From Avena insularis (lineage: Eukaryota; Streptophyta; Magnoliopsida; Poales; Poaceae), in contig CM042694.1 of NCBI GenBank assembly GCA_023614405.1, positions 478,737,392-478,801,391 of the forward strand: DNA of 64,000 nt. Reading direction: 5' to 3'. Numbering within the stretch: the first letter of the stretch is position 1; the number at the start of each line of letters is the position of its first letter. The notes below the pieces were generated by a model that worked only from the letters and a program-made list of their open reading frames with translations, did no database searches and was not told the origin of the DNA. Positions 1 to 11,096 of this stretch are shown piece after piece. A program made the position numbers and the translations under genes.

Positions 1-2
1 AC

Positions 3-1407
3 TGATGTCTACGCACTTCTATTCTTGTAGATAGTTGTTGGGCCTCCAAGTGCAGAGGTTTGTAGAACAGCAGCAAGTTTTCCCTTAAGTGGATTACCCA
101 AGGTTTATCGAACTCAGGGAGGAAGTGGTCAAAGGTATCCCTCTCAAGCAACCCTACAATCAAGATACAAGAAGTTTCTTGTGTCCCCAACACACCCAAT
201 ACACTTGTCAGGTGTATAGGTGCACTAGTTCGGCGAATACATAGTGAGATACAAGTGGTATGGATAATTATAAGTGGTAACGGTGCTAGAAAATAGCTTG
301 ATGGCGTGGAAGAGACTAAAGGCAAACTGAAATAAAGATGGAAGCAAACAAACATGTAACAGATCTAGTTCCAAATGAAGTTACAATGCTTAGAAATAAG
401 GTCTAGGGATCATACTTTCACTAGTGAACACTCTCATATAAATATCTTCTCTTTATGATACTACTCTGAACTACTCTCCGGTTGGACACTCTAATCCATG
501 GTAGGGCTATAACAGCACACCTCAAAGTTTGCTTTCCCCATCTAGATAACCCCACACTATCACCGTGAGCTCTAGATGGTTCCAACAAACACCACAATTT
601 CATAGAAACATCCAACTCCAAATATAACTCATAACAAGTATTTATAATCTCTAGCCTAAGTGCCACCATGGTGTGCACGCTGTCACTTTCACACACATGG
701 GGAGAGCAGAGATCTATTAAAGCACTTGAGTAGCAAGGTAGATCTACTTGATTACAAAGCTGAAGATCACAATATGATCATGCATAGAGAGAGAGATGAA
801 CACATAGCTACCGGTACAACCCTTAGCCTCGAGGAAAAACTACTCTCTCATCATCATGGGAATCACAACGGTCATGGAGATGGTGGTGGAGATTGATGGA
901 GATGGCTCCGGAGGTACTTCCCTGTCCCGGCAGGGTGCCGGAACAGAGACTTTCTATCCCTCGAACCTCCCCTTTGGTGGTGGCGGCCCTGTGGAACTTT
1001 TCGTGGCTGGAGGCTGGTCGATTCACGGTTTTCGTCCCAGGGGCTTCTTATAGGCGAAGGGGCAAGGTCGGTGGCCGGCCAGGGGCCCACACCATGCCCT
1101 GGCGCGGCCTAGGGCTGCCCGCGCCAAGGGGGTGTGGCCCCCCTTCGTCTCTCCTTCGGACTCCATGTGTCTTCCGGTAAAATATTTACTTTGGCTTTTG
1201 TCCCGTCCAATTCCGAGAATATTCATTTTCTGACTTTCCTGGAACCAAAAACAGCAGAAAACAGGCAAATGGCACTGTGGCATCTTGTTAATAGGTTAGT
1301 CCAAGAAAGTGTATAAAAAGTACTCCAAAGTGTGGACAAAACATAAGAAAGTAGATATAAAACAAGCGTGGAACATCAAAAATTATAGATACGTTTCCAA
1401 CATATCA
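3..1407 (-). repeat. 3' LTR of element 1
   Basis: A 1405-bp LTR running TG...CA. It matches 12026-13406, the solo LTR 14274-15682 (inverted) and the LTRs of element 3. The minus-strand end carries the short inverted motif GATACGTTTCC...ATATC next to the PPT. A TATA-like CTTATA (minus TATAAG) lies at 1047-1052. At 279-298 the LTR holds a sequence (GTGCTAGAAAATAGCT then TGATGG) that copies the PBS/LTR junction. Confidence 0.9.
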
Positions 1408-3481
1408 ACATCCCCAAGCTTAACTCCTGCTTGTCCTCGAGTAGGTAAGTGATAAAAAGAAAGAATAATTTTTGAGGTGACATGCACCATCATAAACTTC
1501 ATCAAAGTATTTGTAAAACATTGATAGCTGGGATCATAGTACTTCAACATAGCATGAAAGATATAGTTCTAACAATAAGACATAGCAACTATGTTGTAAC
1601 ATGAACAGGCACAAACAAAAGATTCAAGAATAACAATGCTTTGCATGACGTTTGTTTGTTTCACATAAAGAAAACATAGCATAGTGGCATTCAGCTTGTC
1701 CCTCATAGAGTAGCAAACATAAATGCATAGGACACCTTCAAAGTTCATAAGGGTGACTAGATACAAATAGTTTAAGAACAAGCAATATCAAAGTTATGCA
1801 TCAATCAATAAGTTTTGGGACAATGCACATTGAACTAAGAACGGCCACTATGCTCTCTCAATAGGTGCATAAAGATAGAAGATGGAGACTCAGCATAAAA
1901 GTAAAAGAAAGGCCTTCATAGAAGGAAGCAGGGATTCAAGTTTCATAAGGAGCTTCCAAAAATTATGGTACTTTTTAGATTTCAGCTCTCATTGCCCCTA
2001 TCATAAGCATCTTGAAGTGATTAAGGTTAAAGTGAACAAACTATGGAGTCTATGCTTGACAAAGTATAAGTTGGAAATCTCATGTCCCTTCAATACGAGG
2101 GCCGCTCCTCATGCTACTCAAGTTTAGTTACCGGTAAGTTCTTGTCATAGTAAGTACATGTGTATCATAGAGAACCGCCAATGGGGTACCCCTTGCCCGA
2201 TGATACGGAAGAATCCCCATATCAAAATGACAAGGCAAGCAGACAACGAGCATCTCAGCAATCTTCTTATTTACCATGGGAAAATGGTGCTTTTTTCTCT
2301 CTTTCCTCTTTTCTCATATCTCTTTTTTTCTTTTTCTCCTTTTCTCAATATCTGGCTCTTTTTTTATAAGAAGAATGCTTCATAGACATCTCGTTATGGT
2401 TACGCTACAGGTTTCCACCATGATTAGGCATGGATTAGACCAGTGGCCCAGGCCTTTCTCTAACACACATACATAACTTCATGGACTTACAAGCTCCCCT
2501 TTCATTTCACACCGACGACATCCATAGACAAAAAAGCATGATATCAACTAGGTACAAAGTACAAGTGCAATGTTGAAAGCGTTCCCCATGACAACATGGT
2601 TCTGCTAATCCCCAACATATAAGTGCAAGCATATACAACACAGACGACACAATGGTTCAAGTTTATTAGGGGCAAGAAAAGTAAAGTGTGCCATCAAGTT
2701 CGTGAGAGATTTAATCACTAGTTTTCTCATAACAAGTTTAATTCAGAAGGTAGATAAAAACATGAATATACTTGGAATAGCAAATGCTAATAGGTAGGTA
2801 TGGTGGACTCTTTGGAATAACTTGGTTTTATTTGGAGTTGGATCCATGAGTGGAACTCATACGTGGTTATGGAGGCTAGCAAAAGACTAGGAGCGACCAA
2901 CTAAGAGAACAATAATGGCAATAATCATGCAAAGTGACAAAACATCATTAATTAAATCATAAAGTGATATTACAAGTTGAAAACTAAAGGATCATTGACG
3001 CTATGGTGACTTGGGATAGTCTTAACATGGTGTGAGCTTGCTCCAAGTCAACCCAAATAAAACATTAAAGGAGAATACCACAATATTATGCTTTTATATG
3101 CTAAAACAACGCATGATTCTTTCAAGGCACATTAAGCAATATCAATTGTTTATAACATGTCATGCTACAGAAATAATCACTAAGCATAAAGCCAAAACAA
3201 TATCAAGCATGACATGATAAAGTCTAAGCCACAGTTAAAACAAGCTCCTTTTTACCACTTAAGCATGAACTTTCCTACTCTTTTCCAATCCAAACCAATC
3301 TTATTTGAAAATTAATGGATGAATGAGGGGGTCCCACTAATTTATTTAAGCAAACTAAGAAAAAGAAAACTAAAAACGAAAACTAAGACGCTCCAAGAAC
3401 AACACAACTATGCATGAAACAATAAAAACGAAGTGTCTAGAAAGACCTGAGATTTTTATTGATGAAGAAGGGGATACATTG
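1408..3481 (-). mobile_element. Element 1 internal region, 3' half
   Basis: This is non-coding backbone shared, with scattered differences, with 5090-7070 of element 2 and 23421-25490 of element 3. It begins next to the LTR with the PPT-like AAGCTTGGGGATG (minus). The small ORFs inside are not conserved between the three copies, so I treat none as a gene. It ends at the GGCAT target site of element 2. Confidence 0.8.
2288..2375. repeat. Polypyrimidine tract in element 1
   Basis: About 88 bp made almost wholly of C and T on the plus strand (purines on the element's coding strand). It contains TTTCTC and CTTTTTTT runs. The same tract is at 24303-24383 in element 3 but is missing at the matching place of element 2 (near 5945-5970). 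Confidence 0.8.
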
Positions 3482-3486
3482 GGCAT
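3482..3486. repeat. Left target-site duplication of element 2 (GGCAT)
   Basis: GGCAT directly precedes the left LTR and is repeated at 10422-10426 right after the right LTR. The uninterrupted site can be read in element 3 at 25490-25494. Confidence 0.93.
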
Positions 3487-5089
3487 TGATGGCTCAATGC
3501 ACGGCGCCCAGAAAAGTGTTGATGGCTCGTGGTTGATGTAGAGCTCGTTGGGAACCCCAAGAGGAAGGTATGATGAGCACAGCAGCAAGTTTCCCTCAGT
3601 TATGAAAGCAAGGTTTAATCGAACCAGTAGGAGCAAGGAAACACCCCAAAGGTGTTACTAGCTGAGCTTTGGCAGGGCGCACTACCGGTGCTAGTAGCAA
3701 TGTGGAGACCTGCACAACACAACCACAGAACTTTGTCCCCAACTTGCGATGAGGTTGTCAATCTCACCGTGTTTTGCAGAAAACAAAGGATTAAACGTAT
3801 CGAATGGAAAGAAGTAAGAGTTTGCAAAAAGTAAACACAAAGCAAAACACTTTATAGATTGAATATAAAAGACAAGGACCGGGATCCATAGTTCACTAGA
3901 GGTGGCTCTCCTTAGATAGATAACATGCTGGGTGAACAAATTACAGCGGGGCAATTGACAAACACCGAGAAAGCAATACATGCATATACTAATCATCTTG
4001 ACTCCTTTGAGACTTGATTGGGCAATACAACATAATACATAGACCGCCATCCAACTGCATCTATGACTAATAATCCACCTTCAGGTTATCATCCGAACCC
4101 CTCCAAGATTAAGTTGCAACAGATTATTGCTTTACGAACTGCGTGTAAGGTAAACAATACAATTGTTCTATGAACAAAGGATCGTTGTTTTCTCCCTAGT
4201 AGCAACAGCACATCTAGTACCTTAGAGATTTCTGTCACTTCCCTAGATTACCAGAGGCATGAACCCACTATCGAGCATAAATACTAACTCTTGGAGTTGC
4301 TAGCATCTACTTGGCCAAGATAGCTACTAACAACGGAAAGCATGCAAGATCTCAAATAACAAAGACATGATAGAATCAATAATCAATCTGAAATAGCATC
4401 TAAATATCCATCGAATCCCCGCAAACACAACATGTATGAATTAAAAATAGATGATCTTGATCATGAATGGAGCTCACAAGATCTAAACATGAAAGCACAA
4501 AGGAGGAGAAACCAGCCATCTAGCTACTACATGGATCCGTAGTCCAAGGATGAACTACTCACGCATCACACCGGAGGCTTGCATGGTGATGAAGAAGGCC
4601 TCGGTGAATTCCCTCTCGGCAGGTGCCGGGAAGAGCTTCAGATCCCTCCCGATCTAGGGATGGAGATGACGGCGGCTACAGACTCTTTCGTGGATTTTTG
4701 ATCGAGTACCTAGGGTTTTCGTCCCGAGGGTAACTTATAGGCGGAAGGAGAGGCCGAGGGTGTGCTGGGATCGGCCAGACCACCCCCTAGCGCGGGCCAA
4801 GTCTGGTCGCGCGGCCAGGTGGTGTGGCCGGCCCCTGGCCCCTCTCCGTCTCGTATTCTGGCACTTGATCCCTTCCGAAAAAATAGGCACTTTGTCTTTT
4901 GTCCGTCAATTCGAGAATATTCATTTCGACTTTCTGGAACCAAAAACAGGCGGTTGCAATGTGGCTCTTGTTAATAGGTTAGTCCAAGAAATCATATGAA
5001 AAGTACTCCAAAGTTGGAACAAAACACAAGAAAGTGGATAAAACCAAGCATGGAACATAAAAAATTATAGATACATTTGCAATGTATCA
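3487..5089 (-). repeat. 3' LTR of element 2
   Basis: 1603 bp, TGATGGCTCA...TGTATCA, matching 8801-10421. The first 33 bp (TGATGGCTC, then CGGCGCCCAGAAAAGTGT) are followed at 3520 by TGATGGCTC again. The LTR tip therefore looks like a duplicated PBS-plus-LTR start, and the same layout is found in the right LTR. Confidence 0.92.
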
Positions 5090-7764
5090 ACATCCCCAAG
5101 CTTAACTCCTGCTCGTCCTCAGGTAGGTAAGTGATAAAAAGAAATATTTTTTGAGGTGACATGCACCATCAAAGACTTGATCAAAGTATTTGCAAAACAT
5201 TCAAAGCTAGGATCATAGTACTTCAATCATAACATGAAAGACAAAGTTCTAGCAATAAGCAAAGAAACTATGATGCAACATGAAAAGGCACAAACAAAAG
5301 ATTCATGAATAACAATGCTTTGCAAGACGTTTGTTTGTTTCACATAAAGAAAACATAGCATAATAGTATTCAGCTTGTCCCTCAATAGAGTAGCAAATAT
5401 AAATGCATAGGACACCTTCAAATTTCATAAGAGTGACTAGATACAATAGTTTAAAACGAGCAATATCAAGTTATGCATCAATCAACTAGTCTTGGGACAA
5501 TGCACATAGAACTAAGAATGGCCACTATGCTCTCAAAGTAGGTGCATAAAGATAGAAGGTGGAGACTCAATATAATGGTGGAAGAAAGGCCTTTTGTAAA
5601 AGGAAGTAGGGATTCAAGTCTCATAAAGAGCTTCCAAAAATTATGGTACTTATAGCTTTCAGCTCTCATTGCCCCTATCATAATCATCTTGAAGGTGATT
5701 AAGGTTAAAGTGACACAACTAAGAGGATATGCTTGACAAGTTATAAACCAAAATCTCATGCCCCTTACTTATGAAGACCGGTCCTCATGCTACTCAACTT
5801 CAGTCACGAGTAAGCTCTTGTCATTGTAAGTATATGTGTATCATTAAGAACCGCCAACGGGGTACCCCTTGCACGTCATACGGGAGCTTTCCCATAATCA
5901 AAATGACAAGGCAAGCAGACAATGAGCATCTCAGCGATCTTTTTATTTGCTATTTGCATAGGTTTTTATTAAGGATGCTTCATAGAGTGCTCATTATGGT
6001 GATGCTGCAAGTTTCCACCATGATTAGGCATGGCTTAGGCTAGCGGCCCAGGTGTTTCTCTAACACACATACAAACTCCATGATCTTACAAGTTCCACTT
6101 TTATTTCACAATCATGGGATCCGTAAGCAAAAGAACATAATATCAACGGGGTACAAACTACAAGTGCAATGTTGAAAGCGTTCCCCATGAAACATGGTTC
6201 TGCTAACTTCAACTTATAAAGCGCAAGCATATACACAACAAAGAAGGACCCAATGATTCAAGTTTATTAGAGGCAAAAAAGTAAAGTGTGCCATCAAGTT
6301 CGTGAGAGCTTTAATCACTAGTTTTCTCATAACAAGTGAAAGGTAGACAAAAGCATAAATATACTTGGAATAGCATAAGCTAGTAGGTAGGTATGTTGGA
6401 CTCTTTGGAAAAACTTGGTTTAGGGAGTTGGATGCATGAGTGGAACTCATACTTGGTGGTGGAGGCTAGCAAAAGACTGGGAGCGACAAACTAAGAAAGC
6501 AATAATGGCCATAATCATGCAGAGCGACAAAACATCATTGATCAAAGCATAAAGTGATACTACAAGTTGAAAACTAAAGGATCATAAAGGCTATGGTGAC
6601 TTGTGAAAGTCATAACATGGTGTAAGCATGCGCCAAGTCAACCCAAATAAAGCATCAAAGGAGAATACCACTATACTATGCTTTAATATGCTAAAACAAC
6701 GCATGATTCATCCAAGGCACATTAAGCAATCTCAATTGTTTATAACAAGTCATGCTACAGCAAAGAATACTAAGCATAAAGCCAAAACAATATCAAGCAC
6801 GGCATGACAAAGCATAGCCACAGTCAAAAACAAGCTCTTTTTACCACCTAAGCATGAACTTTCCTACTCTTTTCCAAACCAAACCAAACTATTTGCAAAC
6901 CAATGTATGAAAGAGGGGGTCCAACCAACTTATTCAGAAAACTAAACAAACCAAGCAAATAAAAAACCAAAACAAAAACGAAAAGTAAGACGCTCCAAGA
7001 AAAACACAATTGTGCATGAAACAATAAAAATGAAGCGTTTGGAAGAAACCTGGAATTTTTATTGATGAAGAAGGGGATGCCTTGGGCATCCCCAAGATTT
7101 GACGCTTGTACTTCTTGGATATTTATTGGGGTGACACGTGTAGCATCCCCAAGCTTGAGATTTAGTTGATTCTTCATCTCATTACTCATTCCTTCCATAC
7201 ACCTGAAAATTTTCCTTCATACAAAACTTCACAGAATCTTTATTAGCAACATTAGTGCACTCAAGATAAATAAGTCTTAAGGTTCAGTTCTAACACCAAA
7301 TAAACTTCCATTAGAACACTAGGTACTGTAGTACTTCCCTCAAAAAGCTCAAATCCCCAAAAGAACTCAAAAAGGAACCCACAAGAAGCAAATGCAGAAA
7401 ATGGCAGAAATCTGTCAAAACAGACCAGCAGGTAAAGACGAATTTTTTCGAAGACCTTTTGTTGCTCAAATCAAAAAGTGTTGAACTAACGAAAGTTAGA
7501 TAACAACCTGGGACAGAAGCAAAAAACATTACAGCTCAATCCTACATACAGAGCTCTCTCAGGATTTTTTACGGTGAAGCACAAAAATCTGTTTCGGGAC
7601 AGCAACTTTCCCAATCATTACTTCTCTCTCATTAGAGGTTACTCTTGGCACAAAAATCAAATAAAAAGGATAAGGAGAGGTTATAACAGAGGTAATAACT
7701 TCCAAGACTCGTCTAAAACTCTTGGGTTATCTCCCAACAAGTACTTTTCTTTAACGCCTTTAAG
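5090..7764 (-). mobile_element. Element 2 internal region, non-coding backbone
   Basis: Sequence shared with elements 1 and 3, including TCCCCAAGCTT motifs and the palindrome GGGGATGCC/GGCATCCCC at 7073-7093. I see no conserved reading frame here: the 116-aa frame at 6848-7198 and the 72-aa frame at 7311-7529 lie in stretches that are broken in the sister copies. At about 7768 the shared sequence stops and gag begins. Confidence 0.8.
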
Positions 7765-8610
7765 TTAAGCATAAGAAGCAAAGAAAGAATCAAGTGTTCT
7801 CAAATGAAGAAGCATTAAGACCAAAGAGGCTAAAGGAACATTATTTGGATCAATATGGGCTTTCCCATTAACAAGCATAGACATAATTATATCAATCTTA
7901 TCACTCAAGGAGGCGGTTTCCTCAATAGAATTTACCTTCTTACCTTGTGGAGCTCTCTCAGTATGCCATTCAGAATAATTAACCATCATATTGTCCAAAA
8001 GTTTTGTTGCAGCACCCAAATTGATGGTCATAAAGGTACCTCCAGCAGCAGAATCCAATAGGTTCCTTGAAGAATAGTTCAATCCTGCATAAAAAGTTTG
8101 GATGATCATCCAAGCAGTCAGTCCATGAGTGGGACAATTCTTTACCAAAGATTTCATTATTGCCCAAGCTTGAGCAACGTGCTCATTATCAAGTTGTTTA
8201 AACTTCATTATTTCACTTCTCATAGATATAATCTTAGCAGGAGGATAGTATTTTCCAATGAAAGCATCTTTGCATTTAGTCCAAGAATCAATAATATTCC
8301 TAGTTAAGGAATTCAACCATTCTTTAGCTTTTCCTCTCAAAGAGAAAGGAAACAATTTAATCTTAATAATATCACCATCTATATCCCTATGCTTTTGCAT
8401 CTCACAAAGTTCAACAAAGTTATTTAGATGGGAAGCAGCATCTTCATTACCAATACCAGAAAATTGTTCTCTCATAACAAGATTGAGCAAAGCAGGTTTT
8501 AACTCAAAGAAAGTATTTTCAGCCACAGGTGGAGCAATAGGAGTGCTCATAAAATCATTGTTGTTGGTGCTAGTGAAGTCACACAACTTAGTGTTTTTAA
8601 GAGTAGTCAT
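7765..8610 (-). CDS. Gag polyprotein of element 2 (Retrotrans_gag domain), C-terminally truncated
   Basis: A 281-codon frame if started at the ATG at 8608-8610. The frame is open further upstream into the LTR, but that part is not gag-like. Residues about 45-185 match the Ty3/gypsy capsid (Retrotrans_gag) pattern: LFPFSLRGKAKEWL at residues 86-99, then FIGKYYPPAKI (117-127) and FKQLDNEHVAQAW (137-149). Gag builds the cytoplasmic particle that packages the element RNA. No CCHC zinc knuckle and no protease follow. After about residue 260 the frame runs into the backbone sequence shared with elements 1 and 3 and soon stops. The ATG lies about 160 bp from the PBS, as expected for a first gene. 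The frame is intact, which fits a young element. Packaging function is inferred from the family. Confidence 0.85.
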   Translation of the reverse strand: MTTLKNTKLCDFTSTNNNDFMSTPIAPPVAENTFFELKPALLNLVMREQFSGIGNEDAASHLNNFVELCEMQKHRDIDGDIIKIKLFPFSLRGKAKEWLNSLTRNIIDSWTKCKDAFIGKYYPPAKIISMRSEIMKFKQLDNEHVAQAWAIMKSLVKNCPTHGLTAWMIIQTFYAGLNYSSRNLLDSAAGGTFMTINLGAATKLLDNMMVNYSEWHTERAPQGKKVNSIEETASLSDKIDIIMSMLVNGKAHIDPNNVPLASLVLMLLHLRTLDSFFASYA

Positions 8611-8771
8611 TTTTTGGGTTTTCAAATAAGAAAGAAAAACAAGTAAAACTAATTTTTTTGGGTTTTTGAAGAACAAAACAAGCAAACAAAGCAAAAAGAA
8701 ACTAAGCAAAACAAAAATAACAAAGTAAAGAGATAGGTTATGAGGGACTCCCCTTGTGAAGATGTCCTTGA

Positions 8772-8790
8772 CTCCCCGGCAACGGTGCCA
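8772..8790 (-). other. Primer-binding site of element 2
   Basis: Plus strand CTCCCCGGCAACGGTGCCA, so the element strand reads TGGCACCGTTGCCGGGGAG. It lies 10 nt inside the 5' LTR (8801). The same layout with the same 10-nt gap is seen in elements 1 and 3. It would prime minus-strand DNA synthesis from a host tRNA; which tRNA I cannot say. Confidence 0.85.
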
Positions 8791-8800
8791 GAAAAATGCT

Positions 8801-10421
8801 TGATGGATTAATGCACGGCGCCCAGAAAAGTGTTGATGGCTCGTGGTTAATGTAGAGCTCGTTGGGAACCCCAAGAGGAAGGTATGATGAGCACAACAAC
8901 AAGTTTCCCTTAGTTATGAAACCAAGGTTTAATCGAACCAGTAGGAGCAAGGAAACACCCCAAAGGTGTTACTAGCTGAGCTTTGGCAGGGCGCACTACC
9001 GGTGCTAGTAGCAACGTGGAGACCTGCACAAAACAACCACAGAACTTTGTCCCCAACTTGCGATGAGGTTGTCAATCTCACTGTGTTTTGCGGAAAACAA
9101 AGGATTAAACGTATCGAATGGAAAGAAGTAAAAGTTTGCAAAAAGTAAACACAAAGCAGAAACAGTTTATAGATTGAATATAAAAGACAAGGACCGGGAT
9201 CCATAGTTCACTAGAGGTGGCTCTCCTTAGATAGATAACATGTTGGGTGAACAAATTATAGCAGGGCAATTGACGAACACTGAGAAAGCAATACATGCAT
9301 ATACTAATCATCTTGACTCCTTTGAGACTTGATTGGGTAATACAACATAATACATAGACCGCAATCCAACTGCATCTATGACTAATAATCCACCTTCAGG
9401 TTATCATCCGAACCCCCTCCAGTATTAAGTTGCAAGCAATAGATTATTGCTTTATGAACTGCGTGTAAGGTAAACAATACAATTGTTCTATGAACAAAGG
9501 ATCGTTGTTTTCTCCCTAGTAGCAACAACACATCTAGTACCTTAGAGATTTCTGTCACTTCCCTAGATTACGAGAGGCATGAACCCACTATCGAGCATAA
9601 ATACTAACTCTTGGAGTTGCTAGCATCTACTTGGCCAAGATAGCTACTAACAACGGAAAGCATGCAAGATCTCAAATAACAAAGACATGATAGAATCAAT
9701 AATCAATCTGAAATAGCATCTCAATATCCATCGGATCCCCGCAAACACAACATGTATGAATTACAAATAGATGATCTTGATCATGAACGGAGCTCACAAG
9801 ATCTAAACATGAAAGCAAAAAGGAGGAGAAACCAGCCATCTAGCTACTACATGGATCCGTAGTCCAAGGATGAACTACTCACGCATCACACCGGAGGCTT
9901 GCATGGTGATGAAGAAGGCCTCCAGGGTGAATTCCCCTCTCCGGCAGGGTGCCGGGAACAGCTTCAGATCCCTCCCGATCTAGGGATGGAGATGATGGCG
10001 GCTACAGACTCTTTCGTGGATTTTTGATCAGGTACCTAGGGTTTTTGTCCCAAGGGAAACTTATAGGCGGAAGGAGAGGCCGAGGGGGTGCTGGGGTCGG
10101 CCAAACCACCCCATGGCGCGGGCCAAGCCTGGCCGCACGGCCAGGTGGTGTGGCCGGCCCCTGGCCCCTCTCTCAGATTCTCGCACTTGATCCTTCCGAA
10201 AAATAGGCACTTTGGCTTTTGTCCCCCAATTCGAGAATATTCATTTTCGACTTTCTGGAACCAAAAATAGCAGAAAAGCAGGCAGCTGCATCATGGCTCT
10301 TGTTAATAGGTTAGTCCAAGAAATCATATGAAAAGTACTCCAAAGTTGGAACAAAACACAAGAAAGTGGATAAAACCAAGCATGGAACATCAAAAATTAT
10401 AGATACATTTGCAATGTATCA
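8801..10421 (-). repeat. 5' LTR of element 2
   Basis: 1621 bp, TGATGGATTA...TGTATCA. It is close to the left LTR with scattered substitutions and small indels, for example in the CTCCAGGG run near 9920. It carries a TATA-like box at 10060-10065 (minus). Confidence 0.92.
10060..10065 (-). promoter_or_regulatory. TATA-like box in the 5' LTR of element 2
   Basis: CTTATA on plus (TATAAG on the element strand). It sits at the same place as in the LTRs of elements 1 and 3, between the U3-like and GC-rich transcribed parts. Promoter activity is inferred. Confidence 0.5.
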
Positions 10422-10426
10422 GGCAT
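10422..10426. repeat. Right target-site duplication of element 2 (GGCAT)
   Basis: Identical to 3482-3486. Element 1 sequence resumes after it with CCCCAAGCTTTGACG. Confidence 0.93.
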
Positions 10427-11096
10427 CCCCAAGCTTTGACGCTTGTACTTCTTGGATATTTCTTGGGGTGACACGGGTGGCATCCCCAAGCTTGAGGTTT
10501 AGTCCATTCTTCATATCATTACATCATTCTCTCCATACACCTGAAATTCTTCCTTCATACAAAACTTCACACAATCTTTATTAGCAACATTAGTTCACTC
10601 AAGATAATAAGTTTTGGGTTCAGTTTCAACACCAAAAAAACTTCCATTAAAACACAAGCTACTGTAGCACTTCCCTTGAAAAGCTCAATTCCCCAAAGAG
10701 AACCCAAAAAGGAACCAACGAAAAGCAAATGCAAATAATGGCAGAAATCTATCAAAACAGACCAGCAGGTAAAAACCAATTTTTTCGAAGACCTTCTGTT
10801 GCTCAAATCGTAAAGTGTTGAACTAACTAAAGTTAGATAACAACCTGGGTAAGAAGCACAAAAATGCACGCCTCAAAATGACGTACAGAGATTTTACACG
10901 ATTTTTTATAGTGAAGCTAAAAATTGTGTTTCGGGACAGCGACTTTCCCAAGCATTACTTCTCTCTCATTAGAGGTTACTCTTGGCACAAAAAGCAAATA
11001 AAAAGGATAAGGAGCGCTTATTACTGAAGCAATAACTTTCAAGACTCAATTAAAACTTTTGGGTTATCTTCCAATAAGTACTTTTCTTTAACGCCT
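10427..11096 (-). mobile_element. Element 1 internal region resuming after element 2
   Basis: Non-coding backbone also found at 7085-7764 (element 2) and 25495-26154 (element 3). From 10942 onward it is base-for-base the same as element 3 by eye (see findings). The 100-aa frame at 10567-10869 has related frames at 7311-7529 and 25592-25924, but their lengths and ends differ, so I do not call it a gene. Confidence 0.8.

Larger units (their letters stand above)
3487..10421 (-). mobile_element. Element 2: nested gypsy-type LTR retrotransposon with gag only
   Basis: A 6.9-kb element inserted into element 1 with a perfect 5-bp duplication (GGCAT). Its LTRs are 3487-5089 and 8801-10421. The PBS complement is at 8772-8790 and a PPT-like AAGCTTGGGGATG (minus) follows the left LTR at 5090-5103. 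The internal part is 3.7 kb and encodes a gag protein but no protease, reverse transcriptase or integrase, so it is non-autonomous. Its internal backbone up to about 7768 matches elements 1 and 3, while its LTR is mostly different and its PBS-proximal coding module is different too. It must be younger than element 1, which it interrupts. Confidence 0.93.

Noticed and set aside
421..696. 91-codon minus ORF repeated at 12444-12719 and in part at 27502-27696 and 14911-15231 (inverted)
   Set aside because: LTR sequence. The frame recurs only because the LTR recurs and is not kept in all copies.
8610..8874. Extension of the gag frame upstream into the LTR (88 more codons with a hydrophobic stretch)
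   Set aside because: It crosses the PBS and the LTR end, so it is an open frame by chance. The ATG at 8608-8610 fits gag better.
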